Source: CACIAM-69d sp001698445 (GTDB lineage: Bacteria > Cyanobacteriota > Cyanobacteriia > CACIAM-69d). Taken from it: DNA of 64,000 nt. The stretch's first letter is position 1; every line of letters starts with the position of its first letter. The position numbers were made by a program, and so were the translations under genes. The stretch lies in NCBI RefSeq assembly GCF_043235035.1, contig NZ_JAZAQF010000069.1:62001-126000 (forward strand), written 5' to 3'. This document shows positions 50,971-61,059 of this stretch, piece after piece. The notes under the pieces are model-generated. The model made no database searches and was not told the DNA's origin. It saw nothing but the letters and a program-made list of their open reading frames with translations.

Positions 50971-51942
50971 TCAGAGTAGCTCGTCTTCAAATTCTTGCTT
51001 GAGGTCGCGATCGATCAAGGCGCGCACGGCCTGCTGTGGCGTGATTTGGCCATGCAGCAGGCGATGGACTTGACGGGCGATCGGGACGGGAATTTGTTGC
51101 TCGCGGGCAATGGCCACCAACACTTCCACGGTGTTGATTCCCTCCACGGTGCTGTGAATTTCCGCCAGGACGCGATCGAGGGGTTTCCCTTGGGCCAACC
51201 CATAGCCCACCTGGTAATTACGCGAGAGCGCACTGTTGCAGGTGGCCAGCAAGTCGCCCAAGCCCGCCAGCCCAAAAAATGTTTCCGCTTGGGCCCCCAA
51301 ATGCGTGCCAATCCGAATCATTTCCGGCAGGGCCCGGGTCAGGAGGGCCGCCTTGGCGTTGGTTCCCAATTGCAAACCGTCACAAACGCCCGCCGCGATC
51401 GCCATTACGTTTTTGAGGGTTCCGCCCAATTCCGTCCCGATCGGGTCGAGGTTGGCATAAACCCGCAACACATTAGAGGCAAAGAGCCGCTGGGCTGCTT
51501 CGGCCGCCCCTTGGTCATAGCTGGCCACCACCGTCGCGGCCGGCAACCCATGTTCAATTTCCTGGGAGAGATTGGGCCCCGACAACACCACGATCGGGTT
51601 CTGGGGAAAAGCCGAGTGCCACATCTGGGAAGGTGTTTGGTGGCTTTGGGCATCCAGCCCCTTGGTGGCGGTGATCAACACCGTGGAGGGGGGCATCTCC
51701 GTGGCCGCTAACCGGGTGATCGAGTCGCTTACCCCCTTCATCGACACCGCCGACAGGACAAAGTTGGCTCCCCCGATCGCCTCCGCCAGACTCTCGGGAC
51801 TTCGCCGCGACCACAGCCGCACGATCGCCTGGGGATTTTGCCGCGCCAGCCGGGCCAAGGCCGCTCCCCAAACGCCCGCACCAATGATGGCGATCGTGAC
51901 GGGAGCCATGTCCACCCGATCGCCCCTTGCCGTGTTGATCAT
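50971..51942 (-). CDS. gpsA: NAD(P)-dependent glycerol-3-phosphate dehydrogenase
   Basis: A 323-residue enzyme making sn-glycerol-3-phosphate from dihydroxyacetone phosphate for glycerolipid synthesis. The Rossmann loop is TIAIIGAGVWGAALARL; TKGLD, VVLSGPNLSQEIEHGLPAA, ELGGTLKNVMAIAAGVCDGL (with the catalytic Lys) and FFGLAGLGDLLATCNS are family motifs, as is the end TVEGINTVEVL. The start is set at ATG 51942, which has GAGGAAA about 7 nt upstream; ATG 51909 (MAPVTIAIIG) is an alternative. The region between residues ~25 and 55 is shorter than in many GpsA proteins. Confidence 0.94.
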   Translation of the reverse strand: MINTARGDRVDMAPVTIAIIGAGVWGAALARLARQNPQAIVRLWSRRSPESLAEAIGGANFVLSAVSMKGVSDSITRLAATEMPPSTVLITATKGLDAQSHQTPSQMWHSAFPQNPIVVLSGPNLSQEIEHGLPAATVVASYDQGAAEAAQRLFASNVLRVYANLDPIGTELGGTLKNVMAIAAGVCDGLQLGTNAKAALLTRALPEMIRIGTHLGAQAETFFGLAGLGDLLATCNSALSRNYQVGYGLAQGKPLDRVLAEIHSTVEGINTVEVLVAIAREQQIPVPIARQVHRLLHGQITPQQAVRALIDRDLKQEFEDELL

Positions 51943-52211
51943 CACTTTTCCTCTCGCTCCTGTGCCGATTCCTGGCCACCGGCCTCAGCATCTCCTTGCA
52001 GGCCTCGGCAACCCAATCAACTATCAATCCACCGCCGATCGCAGAGGAACCGTAAAAGACTCAACCCAAAACGACCCTCTTTATCTCGACTTCGCATCTC
52101 GACTTCGCGTAATGCCCTTGCCCTCAGCAGCTCTTTGTCAGCACTCTGATCATGGTTGGAGATTAAGCGCTGGTGGAGACCAATCGTTGGATCGATCGCG
52201 CCGTTGGTTCT

Positions 52212-52763
52212 TCAAGGGAACAAGCCGCGCCGTTTGCGAGCCTCCATGGCCCGTTCCAACATGCCCAACAGGCCGGGGGCTTCTTCCTGGAGGGCCAATA
52301 ACAGCCGCTCCCCAGCCTCCTCATCGTTTGGGTCCAGCCCTGTTTCCATAACCGCCATCAGTCGCGGCATGGCGAAATCATCAACAATTTGAATCAGCCC
52401 CACCAAACAGCGGTTAAATTGTTTTTCCGTGAGGGGAGCATCTTCCAGGGGAAATTCAATGATGGCTCGAATTTCTCCATCGGAGGGGTCATATTCCCAC
52501 TGGAGCATTTTGGTTTCCCAGGAAATGCTCAGCATGGTTTGCAAAATGGCGGCTTTGTGGGGGTGGTTTTGAATGCCGCTGATGACCTGGGGCGCAAACA
52601 GCTTGAAAAAACGCCCTTCTTCTTCGAGCTGCACCACCAATTGAAAGTCATCGAGGTTGTCGGCCTGAACGGCGGTGACAATCCACGATCGCTCGTGGTC
52701 AATGTCGTAGGTCCAACCCCGGCGATCGAGGTAGCTGGCAATTTGTTCTAAAGTCGCGCCCAT
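52212..52763 (-). CDS. YbjN-like domain protein
   Basis: A 183-residue protein. Residues ~5-135 have the pattern of the YbjN/type III chaperone-like fold: TLEQIASYLDRRGWTYDIDH, FQLVVQLEEEGRFFKLFAPQ, QTMLSISWETKMLQWEYD and FPLEDAPLTEKQFNRCL, plus a C-terminal helical region with a basic end (RAMEARKRRGLF). Conserved in cyanobacteria in my memory; function unknown, perhaps a small regulatory or chaperone-like protein. It is not close enough to its neighbours to be called an operon. Confidence 0.72.
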   Translation of the reverse strand: MGATLEQIASYLDRRGWTYDIDHERSWIVTAVQADNLDDFQLVVQLEEEGRFFKLFAPQVISGIQNHPHKAAILQTMLSISWETKMLQWEYDPSDGEIRAIIEFPLEDAPLTEKQFNRCLVGLIQIVDDFAMPRLMAVMETGLDPNDEEAGERLLLALQEEAPGLLGMLERAMEARKRRGLFP

Positions 52764-53002
52764 TGAGGAACGTTGGAGATTGCATTTCGGTGCAAAGCCA
52801 GCCTAGCAAACGGTGCTCCCCAAACGAGCTTTTGGGGGAATCTTTCTGGGGCGGTGGTCAATCGCTCCGTTGATTAGCCCTCGGATTAGCCCTCAAAAAC
52901 TGCTGCGCTTCTAGGGGTGGCCTACCCCCGATCGCGATTCTTGGGCTGCTGACCTGCTGGCCTCAGCCTTAGCCGCGATCTTTGCTTAGTCGCGATCTTT
53001 GC

Positions 53003-53452
53003 TTAGCCGCGATTTTTGATGGTCATGGCGGTGATCAACAACTCAGCGGTTTGGGGGGAAATGGCGAGGGCGCTGGCCAGTTCCGTGAGAAATTCTTGCT
53101 CGGAAACATCCAAGGTTCCGTCAGTGAGGGTCATGTCAGCGGCCACGGCGTAGGCGGTTTCGCGCAGGTCTTCGGGCAAGGCCACTTGGGCCCCTTGAAA
53201 CAGCGCATCGGGCCCTTGGGATTGCATGATGCCCAGGAGTTTGTCGATCATTTTGGCCATGTGCTCTTCGTCAAAGCGCTTGAATAGTTGCATTCGATAG
53301 AGGCTGTCGCGGAGGGTGCGCACTTCTTCATCGGTGGCGTAACCGTCGGCGGCCATGGCAATCACCAAAATCGCCGCAAACGCCTCGGGCGAGGACAGGG
53401 TGATCGTCCCGTCGGGAGTTGCTTTCCGAAACACGCTGTCGAGTAGGCCCAT
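53003..53452 (-). CDS. TerB-like (tellurite resistance TerB family) protein
   Basis: A 149-residue helical protein of the TerB/DjlA-like fold. It starts GLLDSVFRKATPDGTITLSS; AFAAILVIAMAADGYATDEE and AVAADMTLTDGTLDVSEQEFL are the two acidic, metal-binding-like helices of the fold. Cyanobacterial members are usually not in ter operons, and no other ter gene is here. The role is unknown. The ATG is at 53452. Confidence 0.87.
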   Translation of the reverse strand: MGLLDSVFRKATPDGTITLSSPEAFAAILVIAMAADGYATDEEVRTLRDSLYRMQLFKRFDEEHMAKMIDKLLGIMQSQGPDALFQGAQVALPEDLRETAYAVAADMTLTDGTLDVSEQEFLTELASALAISPQTAELLITAMTIKNRG

Positions 53453-53763
53453 AGTGAATCCGTCCTTAAAAAGTCAAAACCCTAGAAATCAAAACCCTAG
53501 CGAGCGCGGGGTTTGGGGTGTGGTTTGCGGTGGCGCGATTTCGCGATTTACGGTGGCGCGGTTTGCGGTGCGCGTTGCCTCGTATTGTGGCTTGGTTTCT
53601 GTGGGTTGGGGGCGATCGTTAAGGTTGATTTTTGAACAAACCGTGACGGGATTTGGGGCCCCACGGCCGGAGTTAGGCGCGATCGGGCGCAACCTTGGCG
53701 GTACAATAAACCCCGCTGAGCCAACCTTGATTCAACTTCCACAACGAATTCCACAACAAACCG
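53453..53763. other. Divergent promoter region of terB-like gene and pdhB
   Basis: No gene is supported. The stretch contains GT-rich imperfect repeats (GTGGTTTGCGGTGGCGCG, ACGGTGGCGCGGTTTGCGG; about 53518-53575). The last ~120 bp should hold the pdhB promoter; an AT-rich TACAATAAACC near 53701-53711 could be part of it. Confidence 0.5.
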
Positions 53764-54747
53764 ATGGCAGAAACGATTTTCTTCAACGCCCTTCGTGAAG
53801 CAACCGACGAAGAAATGGCCCGTGACCCTCGGGTGTTGGTGATGGGAGAAGATGTGGGTCACTATGGCGGCTCCTACAAGGTCACCAAGGATTTGTATAA
53901 GAAATACGGCGATCTGCGGTTGCTGGATACCCCGATCGCGGAAAACAGCTTTACGGGAATGGCTGTGGGTGCGGCCATGACGGGTCTTCGCCCGATCGTG
54001 GAAGGCATGAACATGGGCTTCTTGTTGCTGGCCTTTAACCAAATTTCCAACAACGCTGGGATGCTGCGCTACACCTCCGGTGGTAATTTCACGATTCCGA
54101 TGGTGATCCGGGGCCCCGGCGGGGTGGGTCGCCAGTTGGGGGCAGAACATTCCCAGCGCCTAGAGGCCTATTTCCAAGCGGTTCCGGGGTTGAAGATTGT
54201 GGCTTGCTCCACGCCCTACAACGCTAAGGGTCTGTTGAAGTCGGCAATTCGTGACAACAACCCGGTGCTGTTCTTTGAGCATGTGCTGCTCTACAACCTG
54301 AAGGAAGATTTGCCGGACGAGGAATATCTGTTGCCGCTGGACAAGGCGGAAATGGTGCGATCGGGCGAAGACATCACGATCGTCACCTACTCCCGGATGC
54401 GCCACCACGTGATGCAGGCGGTGAAAACCCTGGAGAAGGAAGGGATCGATCCGGAAGTGATTGACCTGATTTCCTTGAAGCCGTTGGATATGGCCACGAT
54501 CGCCGCTTCGGTGCGCAAGACCCATCGGGTGCTGATTGTGGAGGAGTGCATGAAGACGGGCGGCATTGCGGCAGAATTGACGGCCCAAATCATTGAACAA
54601 TGCTTTGACGATTTGGATGCGCCGCCGGTACGGTTGTCTTCGCAGGATATTCCCACGCCCTATAACGGGATGTTGGAGAATTTGACGATCGTGCAGCCGG
54701 CCCAAATTGTGGAAGCCACGAAGAAACTGTTGGACAACCGCATTTAG
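53764..54747 (+). CDS. pdhB: Pyruvate dehydrogenase E1 component subunit beta
   Basis: A 327-residue beta subunit of the E1 component, which with the alpha subunit uses thiamine diphosphate to decarboxylate pyruvate and feed acetyl-CoA to the citrate synthase step and to lipid synthesis. Family motifs: RVLVMGEDVGHYGGSYKVT, RLLDTPIAENSFTGMAVGAA, FNQISNNAGMLRYTSGG, RGPGGVGRQLGAEHSQRLEA and LISLKPLDM. No alpha subunit, E2 or E3 gene is next to it, as is usual for scattered cyanobacterial pdh genes. The start is ATG 53764. Confidence 0.96.
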   Translation: MAETIFFNALREATDEEMARDPRVLVMGEDVGHYGGSYKVTKDLYKKYGDLRLLDTPIAENSFTGMAVGAAMTGLRPIVEGMNMGFLLLAFNQISNNAGMLRYTSGGNFTIPMVIRGPGGVGRQLGAEHSQRLEAYFQAVPGLKIVACSTPYNAKGLLKSAIRDNNPVLFFEHVLLYNLKEDLPDEEYLLPLDKAEMVRSGEDITIVTYSRMRHHVMQAVKTLEKEGIDPEVIDLISLKPLDMATIAASVRKTHRVLIVEECMKTGGIAAELTAQIIEQCFDDLDAPPVRLSSQDIPTPYNGMLENLTIVQPAQIVEATKKLLDNRI

Positions 54748-54958
54748 TAGGAACGCTGCGCTTAGTAGCACTGGTCGCACGACGGTTATTCGGGTTACTC
54801 ACGACCGGTTCTTGGGGTGGGTTAACCTGACGGTGCTACCTGCGTGACGAGATCGCTGGGGGCAAGGCGCTGAGGGCTGGTTGTTCAATCGCCCAAATCG
54901 CTCAATCGCCCAAAACCCTGATGCCACCGTGGCGATCTTGTGGACTAGATCTTGTGGA

Positions 54959-57481
54959 CTACATGTTGGGGGTATTAAACACCCCATCCCAATATTCCGG
55001 GGGCGGGCAATCCAGATACTGGGTTGCCCGTTCTATGTGGAGCTTCACGGAGTGATCATGGGGCCGCAGTTGCTGGGCGGCGGCAAAATGCACCATGGCT
55101 TTGTGGAAATGGAAGCGGTTAAAGGCTTCTTTGCCCAGTTCGTATTGCTCCAGGAAGGTTTCATCTTCAAAGGAGAGGGGACGGGCGCGATCGCCAATCA
55201 GTTCAAAGATGCGAATCGGTTTGGTGCGGCCTTTCACTCGTACCCGATCGAGTTCGCGCACCCAGAGCCGATCGGCACAGCGCTCGTAGGTGGCTTCGCT
55301 GAGGATGATGTCACAGCCATATTCTTTGGTCAGCCCTTCCAGTCGGGAGCTGACGTTCACGGCATCCCCGATCGCGGTGTAGTCCATGCGCCGTCGGGAA
55401 CCAATGTTGCCCACAATCACTTCGCCGGAACTGATGCCGATGCCAACCCGAAGGGGCGGTCGATCGGTGGCCACCAAGGCTCGGTTAAACACTTTCAGGC
55501 GATCGCGCATATCCAAAGCCGTCAGCACCGCTAGCCAAGCGTGATCCTCTTCGAGGGGCAACGGCGCACCAAAGACTGCCATCAGGGCATCGCCAATGAA
55601 CTTATCGAGCGTTCCCTTGCGATCGAAAATAGCCTCCACCATGGTTTCAAAGTATTGATTCAGCAGGGCCACCACCTCCGTGGCATCCAGGGCCTCGGCC
55701 AAGCTGGTGTAGCCCCGAATATCGCAAAACAGGATCGTCACATCCTTGCGCTCACCGGTCAGCATGTCTGCCCCCAGTTCCACGGCCCGTTCGGCCACTT
55801 CGGGGGTCATGTAGCGAGACATGGTGGCTTTGAGTCGTTGTTCGCGGCTGATGTCTTCTAACACCACCAAACCGCCCCGCACTTTGCCATCCAAATCCGT
55901 CAGGGGATTCACGGCTAGGTTGACGTTGCGATCGAACAGTTGCATATCATCGGGATTCAGATACTCCAGCGGGCGGGCCGGATCGTTCCACAGCCGCACT
56001 TGATTGTTGCCCTGGGGCACAACCCAGACGGTTCCCTCTTGGGGGCTGAAGTAGCGCCCGACCCGCAGGGCCTGCTCAGGAACCCGATGGCGTGCGCCAG
56101 TGCTGAGGCTGTCTTTCAAGCGTGTTTCCAAGGACTCGATCGGGATAATTTCCCACACGGGCCGTTTCAGGAGTTGCTGTTCCCAAATGGTTTGGATGCT
56201 GCGGCGGCCCGCCATCCCATCCCGCCGCACCGGACAACCCAGCAGTTCCAAGGCGGCTTCGTTGATCGTCACCACTCGCCCTTGCAGGTCGGTGGAAATC
56301 ACGCCATTGGATAGGCTGCGCAGGATGTCTTTTTGGTACTGCTGTTCCGTGAGTACGCTGTCAAAGAGACGGGCGTTTTCCAGGGCAATACCGGCCTGGG
56401 TGTTAAAGGCCCGCATGAAGGCTTCATCGGAAGCGGTGAAGTTGCCCTGTTTGCGGTTGAGCAGTTGACTCACGCCAATTAGTTGCCCCGAGGGGTCAAA
56501 GATCGGCAAGCAGAGGGCATTGCGAGTGTTCAGGCCATGGGGGCGATCGAGCAGGGCATCAAAATCCTCGTGGGAAGGGGCATAGCTCAGGTTCAGGGGC
56601 TGTCCCTTGCGAACCACATGGCCCACCAAACCCCGATCGCTCGACACCTCCAACGATCGCCCGTCTTCAAAGGTGGTGCGCAGCCGGCCCGTGTCCCGAT
56701 CGAGCCGGTACAGCGTGCCATATTCCGCCTGCATAAAGTCGCGGGCTTCCGCCATCACCGCCTGCAAAACCCGATCCAGTTCCAGGCCCGTTTGGGCAAA
56801 TAGGGTAGTGACCTTCAGCAGCGCCGCCACCCCACGTTGATTGCGGGCCGCCTGATAAAAAGATTGGCAACTTTCCAGAATGATCCCGATCGATTCCGCA
56901 AATTCTCGAAAGCGGGCCTCATCTTCGCGGTCAAAGGCCGGCGCGGTGGTTTTGTTCAGCAGTTGCACCACGGCCACCACGGCCCCATCGGTGCTGCGGA
57001 TGGGCATACAAAGCAAGGCCTCTGTGGGGCGATCGCCCAGGCCATCAAAGGCCAGCTCAAACCCCACCGCCTGCTGCACGTTGGCCATGTTCACCACTTC
57101 ACCCGTGGCAGCCGATCGGCCCGTAATGCCCACATTCAGCGGAATCCGAATTTCATCGGACTCAGGCACTTGATCGCCATTGGGCCGGGCCCACAGTTCC
57201 GCGCGATCGGGATCCAACAAAAAAATGGTGGTACGTTCCGCCTGCAAAATCAGCCCAATTTTGAGGGTCAAGGCATCGAGAATTTGCTCCAAGATGCTTT
57301 CGAGCGCCGCATTATTGACCAAATCAAAGGCGCGCAAAAACTGCTGAAACTCCGCTGTGATGAAGTCCAGGAGGCAAACAAATTCCGCAACCGGAAGATC
57401 CTTAACCCGTTGGGTGAGCAAGCCCACCCGATCGGGTCGCGTTAACGATGCCAAAAAACTGCCAGTGCCAGCAAAAGTCAT
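54959..57481 (-). CDS. GAF-GAF-PAS class III adenylate cyclase (CyaB1/B2-like)
   Basis: An 840-residue soluble cyclase. Two GAF domains (~60-210, with RIPLNVGITGRSAATGEVVN; ~225-380, with SSDRGLVGHVVRKGQPLN) carry NKxnFxxxDE-like ends (LLNKTTAPAFDREDEARF; LLNRKQGNFTASDEAFM), as in cyclic-nucleotide-binding GAFs of Anabaena CyaB1/B2. A PAS-like region and the catalytic domain (~555-760) follow: FCDIRGYTSL (metal Asp), KGTLDKFIGDALMAVFGAPL (Lys), MDYTAIGDAVNVSSRLEG (Thr, Arg). Lys and Thr favour ATP over GTP. A TPR-like tail ends the protein. ATG 57481 is chosen; an in-frame TTG lies at 57532. Confidence 0.92.
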   Translation of the reverse strand: MTFAGTGSFLASLTRPDRVGLLTQRVKDLPVAEFVCLLDFITAEFQQFLRAFDLVNNAALESILEQILDALTLKIGLILQAERTTIFLLDPDRAELWARPNGDQVPESDEIRIPLNVGITGRSAATGEVVNMANVQQAVGFELAFDGLGDRPTEALLCMPIRSTDGAVVAVVQLLNKTTAPAFDREDEARFREFAESIGIILESCQSFYQAARNQRGVAALLKVTTLFAQTGLELDRVLQAVMAEARDFMQAEYGTLYRLDRDTGRLRTTFEDGRSLEVSSDRGLVGHVVRKGQPLNLSYAPSHEDFDALLDRPHGLNTRNALCLPIFDPSGQLIGVSQLLNRKQGNFTASDEAFMRAFNTQAGIALENARLFDSVLTEQQYQKDILRSLSNGVISTDLQGRVVTINEAALELLGCPVRRDGMAGRRSIQTIWEQQLLKRPVWEIIPIESLETRLKDSLSTGARHRVPEQALRVGRYFSPQEGTVWVVPQGNNQVRLWNDPARPLEYLNPDDMQLFDRNVNLAVNPLTDLDGKVRGGLVVLEDISREQRLKATMSRYMTPEVAERAVELGADMLTGERKDVTILFCDIRGYTSLAEALDATEVVALLNQYFETMVEAIFDRKGTLDKFIGDALMAVFGAPLPLEEDHAWLAVLTALDMRDRLKVFNRALVATDRPPLRVGIGISSGEVIVGNIGSRRRMDYTAIGDAVNVSSRLEGLTKEYGCDIILSEATYERCADRLWVRELDRVRVKGRTKPIRIFELIGDRARPLSFEDETFLEQYELGKEAFNRFHFHKAMVHFAAAQQLRPHDHSVKLHIERATQYLDCPPPEYWDGVFNTPNM

Positions 57482-57879
57482 GACGATGGCGCAACCCAAA
57501 GGAGCAGAGGCGCAAACACAAAACGGAACCAATCAAATCAAGAATTCAGCCTAACCGCAAAGGGCTAGCTCCCCACCCAACGCCCCTTTGCAACCCACTT
57601 TATTGTTAGACCGAGGAGGGATAATTCGCCACCGATGGGTTGAAATTGCCCCACCGTCGGTTTTCCGTCAGTCAAAGCAATTCAGTTAATTTAGCTAATT
57701 CGGTGAATTCAGCCAATCAAGCGCAAGGGATCCAACCCTAGCGCAACCGTAACGGAGCTTTGATCGTGCTTGGGGGCATCCACCCAACCGGTCTTTTCCC
57801 AGGGGAGAGATTGATTGGTTATACAAACATTTGCGATCGTACCCCGGAGAGTTCTCCCTAGTCCCTGAGGTTTCACCCT
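57482..57879. other. Gap between cyclase and DUF1574 genes
   Basis: No gene is supported. It includes the likely promoter of the minus-strand cyclase. Near the DUF1574 stop an inverted CCCTAG/CTAGGG pair (57857-57884) could fold, but there is no U-run. Short AATT-rich words (TTAATTTAGCTAATTCGGTGAATTCAG near 57684-57710, more than one repeat) are present. Confidence 0.45.
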
Positions 57880-60800
57880 CTAGGGGCTTGGCCAAGGGAT
57901 GGTTTTCTGCTGGGCGATCGCATCTGTTAGGGCCTGGGCCCCATAGCGATTGAGGTGGCTTGGATCCGAAAATCGATCATACTGATTCACCCAAAGCCGC
58001 GAAAGATTGAGATACAACAACGGCTGTGAATTCATGAATTGGTGAAACTTTTGCTCATAGGCCGATCGGGGTGGATCTAAATAATCATCCGTCAAGGGCA
58101 CATTCACAAAAGCCACCTTTACTCCTCGCTGTTGGGCATATTGCAGAATTCCCGTCAGCGCATCAAACTGCTCGCCCCCCAAGGAAAAACTACGGTAATC
58201 GCTATCAAAATCCCCCGGAACCCGTGGGTAGGTTTGATAGTACGTAGAAGGATCAAACTTGACAGACAGGGGCAAGAAGCCATGTAAATCCACTACCCCA
58301 TCGCGCCCCGCACCGGCCGTGGCTGCCACTTTCCCCAAGTGGGCCCGGGCCCCCTGCACCAAATCGGGCAGAGCAGGGCTGAGACCCCGACGGAGGGTCT
58401 CACGAGCACCCAATAACGCAAATAGATCCCACCCTTGCCACCGATCGCGCAGGGTGGCCTTGAGACTATCACGGCGGCTATGCACCTGGGATAGTCCCGT
58501 GGTTCGCTCCTGTAACCAGGCTTCCACGTCTTCGGGGGTGGGAATGGCTTCGACGGTGGAGCCTAACCAGGACTGACGCAGCAGGGCCGGAGCTTCGCGG
58601 GTGCTGGTGAGGGTGCTGGGGCGATCGGGCGGTTTCGGCGGTGGAGGTGCTGACCCGCTCGGGGCACTGACCAGCGGGCTGACAGGACGCGGAAATTTAC
58701 CCTGCTGAAGGGCCCGGTAAGCGGGTGAGGCGGCCATGGCTTGGTAGGTGGCATCGGCCCGCCCGCTGTTAAAGGCGCGAGTGCCATCGGCCCAGAGAAT
58801 AAGCTTGGGCAATTGATCCGGCGGCAAAATTCCCTGCACGATCGCCTGAACCACCTTGGCCGTGGCCCCATTGATCCCAAAGTTAAAGATTTTGAGCTTG
58901 GGATGGCCATGGCGAGCCAACTGATCGCGCAGGCGGGCGGGGTCGATGCCGCGCAGGGCCCGGGAACTGCCCACCACCAAGACATCGGGCACGCCTTCCC
59001 GCAGCACAAACTGCTGATAGAGCAGAAGTTGGCGATCGAACTGGGGACTATTGAAACTGGGAAACTGGGGCGGTTCCGGCAGCACCTCCGCCGCTTCGGC
59101 CGGGCCGCTGGAGAGGTTCAGCAGGGCCGAGGCGGAACGACGGGCTTGGGCGGCCGAAGACAGGGCCCATTCGGGCCGGGCTGCGATCCAATCCAATCCC
59201 ACAACGAGGCTGCACCCGATCGCCCCGGCGCTGAGGAGGGGGAGCCATGGGGCCGGTTCCGGGCGATCGGAATACCAAACCCGGGTGCGGGTGTTGGGAT
59301 GGGCGGTGGCTGACTCGGGCGGTTCCGCGTCCGTGGTCCAAATGCCTGTGGCCGTGAGGGCCGATCGCGCTGCCAACCAAGCCCGTTCCCGAAGCTGAGA
59401 CCAAGACCAGCCCGATCGCCCCGCACCGGGCAACGACAGGGGCCGCAACGATTCCCGCTCAATGGGCTGATCCAACTCTGGATCGAACGCTGGGGAATGC
59501 GCTGGGGAACGGGCCCGATCGAAGCCTTGGGGTGAATGGGATTCGGTGGCGGAGGCTTCGGCCGCCCGGGCCACGGCTGCCTCCGCGCCCACAAAATCCG
59601 GAACCGCATCATGGGAACTGAGGCGGCCAGAGCGGGCGGTGAAATCTTCGGCAAATTGCCATTGGGGCTGTTTGCTGCCGGCGGCCCGGCCATAGATCCG
59701 CACCCCAGACAGACCCGGCACTTGCAGATCATGGATCAGCTTAGCCACAGCGGTCGTTACGGCGGCCTGCTCGGGGCAACGGGGCCCATCCAACATCACA
59801 TGCAGCAAATCGCCCCGCCGACAGAGCTGCACCCGCAGCCCTCCGGAAGCCATCCATTGATCCAAGTGCGGATTAATCAGCCGCTCTAGCAAAAACACCT
59901 GGGCCGCATGATCATCACTTTGGGCCAGGGTGAGGGTGGACTCGGCCAAGTCCGATCGGCTGGCCGCTGGCAAATCCATCCATTCCACCCACTGGGGTGT
60001 GGCCTCCGGGCGATCGGGACAGCCATAGAGCACCAAGGAATGGATGCCCTGCGGGGCGATCGCCCGCACCAGGGTGGAAACGGTGCTAATCACCTCCAAG
60101 GGCGTGGCCAGGGCCGATCCCTGAAGTTTTGCGAACACATGCAGCGTGGACTCTTCCAACACCGCCGACACGGATTGGGCCAAACGACTGCCCAAGGTGC
60201 GATCGAGCAAGTGCGAGAGGGCCTGCACATCCCCCCAGCGGGCCCAATCAAACAACATTTGGCGAGGAGCCGTCAGGTTCACCCGCAAAATCCAATTGGG
60301 TTCCGGTTCCGCAACGGCCTGGCCCAACACATAGCCATCCCGGAAGCCTTCTAGGTTCAGTTCCCGCAAGGCCAGGGCCATGGCCGGCCCCTGGGCAACC
60401 CAATCCACCGGTTCCGCCACCTGGCAAATGGCCCAAAGGCGATGGCCCGTAGCCCCGTTCGGCTCTCCCTGAATCACCCGGGGGCTGGGGGTGATTTTGA
60501 CCGTCACCTTGGCTTGAATGCCCGATCGCTTCAGGGTTTCACCCACCTGCTGGGCGGCCCGCTGGGCCAAACCGGCCCAAGCGGCTTGGATCGGCGGCGC
60601 GTCGGGTGCTGAGTTTGCTGGTAACGGCAGGGCCGCAAATTCCTCCGAAGCATCCGCAGCCTGCATCACATCGGCAACAGTTGGCATTGGGGTTGCGGTG
60701 GGAGCGGTGGCCATCATGGAAGGCTCCAGCACCACGTAGCGTGTCCAGGCCGGCTTGGTTTGGCCCAGTTGCCGACCATAGAGCAACACCAGCCGGGGCA

Positions 60801-61059
60801 AGGTTTCCCAAGACAACTGATGCAGGGGCGATCGGGTCAAGCCTTGGCGAAACCGGGCTTCCAAAACTGCCGCATCGGGACAGGTCAACCCTTCGCAAAG
60901 CACGTGCAAATGGGTTCCCGCTAGGCGCACTTGCACTTGCAGGCCTGGCCAGTTCAAAACCCGCATCACCCAACTATCGAGGGCCTCTGGTGCAAGATTT
61001 AGCGGTGGCGAGTCCACGGGTCCCATTACATCCCCCATACTTGTCGCAAAGGCTAGCAT
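57880..61059 (-). CDS. DUF1574 (SGNH-like) membrane protein with three N-terminal repeat modules
   Basis: A 1059-residue protein. The N-terminal ~500 residues hold three related modules, seen by the repeated patterns LAGTHLHVLCEGLTCPD ... LVLLYGRQLG, ESTLHVFAKLQGSA ... LVLYGCPDR and RGDLLHVMLDGPRCPEQ ... VRIYGRAAG. A disordered linker leads to one membrane segment (WLPLLSAGAIGCSLVVGLDW, ~600-620). The C-terminal DUF1574 domain looks like an SGNH hydrolase: VLVVGSSRALRGIDP (~690), FNFGINGATAK, and DPSHLNRYGAQ (~1031) with the Asp-His pair. A role in modifying envelope polysaccharide is an inference. ATG 61059 is used; ATG 61038 is possible. Confidence 0.82.
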   Translation of the reverse strand: MLAFATSMGDVMGPVDSPPLNLAPEALDSWVMRVLNWPGLQVQVRLAGTHLHVLCEGLTCPDAAVLEARFRQGLTRSPLHQLSWETLPRLVLLYGRQLGQTKPAWTRYVVLEPSMMATAPTATPMPTVADVMQAADASEEFAALPLPANSAPDAPPIQAAWAGLAQRAAQQVGETLKRSGIQAKVTVKITPSPRVIQGEPNGATGHRLWAICQVAEPVDWVAQGPAMALALRELNLEGFRDGYVLGQAVAEPEPNWILRVNLTAPRQMLFDWARWGDVQALSHLLDRTLGSRLAQSVSAVLEESTLHVFAKLQGSALATPLEVISTVSTLVRAIAPQGIHSLVLYGCPDRPEATPQWVEWMDLPAASRSDLAESTLTLAQSDDHAAQVFLLERLINPHLDQWMASGGLRVQLCRRGDLLHVMLDGPRCPEQAAVTTAVAKLIHDLQVPGLSGVRIYGRAAGSKQPQWQFAEDFTARSGRLSSHDAVPDFVGAEAAVARAAEASATESHSPQGFDRARSPAHSPAFDPELDQPIERESLRPLSLPGAGRSGWSWSQLRERAWLAARSALTATGIWTTDAEPPESATAHPNTRTRVWYSDRPEPAPWLPLLSAGAIGCSLVVGLDWIAARPEWALSSAAQARRSASALLNLSSGPAEAAEVLPEPPQFPSFNSPQFDRQLLLYQQFVLREGVPDVLVVGSSRALRGIDPARLRDQLARHGHPKLKIFNFGINGATAKVVQAIVQGILPPDQLPKLILWADGTRAFNSGRADATYQAMAASPAYRALQQGKFPRPVSPLVSAPSGSAPPPPKPPDRPSTLTSTREAPALLRQSWLGSTVEAIPTPEDVEAWLQERTTGLSQVHSRRDSLKATLRDRWQGWDLFALLGARETLRRGLSPALPDLVQGARAHLGKVAATAGAGRDGVVDLHGFLPLSVKFDPSTYYQTYPRVPGDFDSDYRSFSLGGEQFDALTGILQYAQQRGVKVAFVNVPLTDDYLDPPRSAYEQKFHQFMNSQPLLYLNLSRLWVNQYDRFSDPSHLNRYGAQALTDAIAQQKTIPWPSP

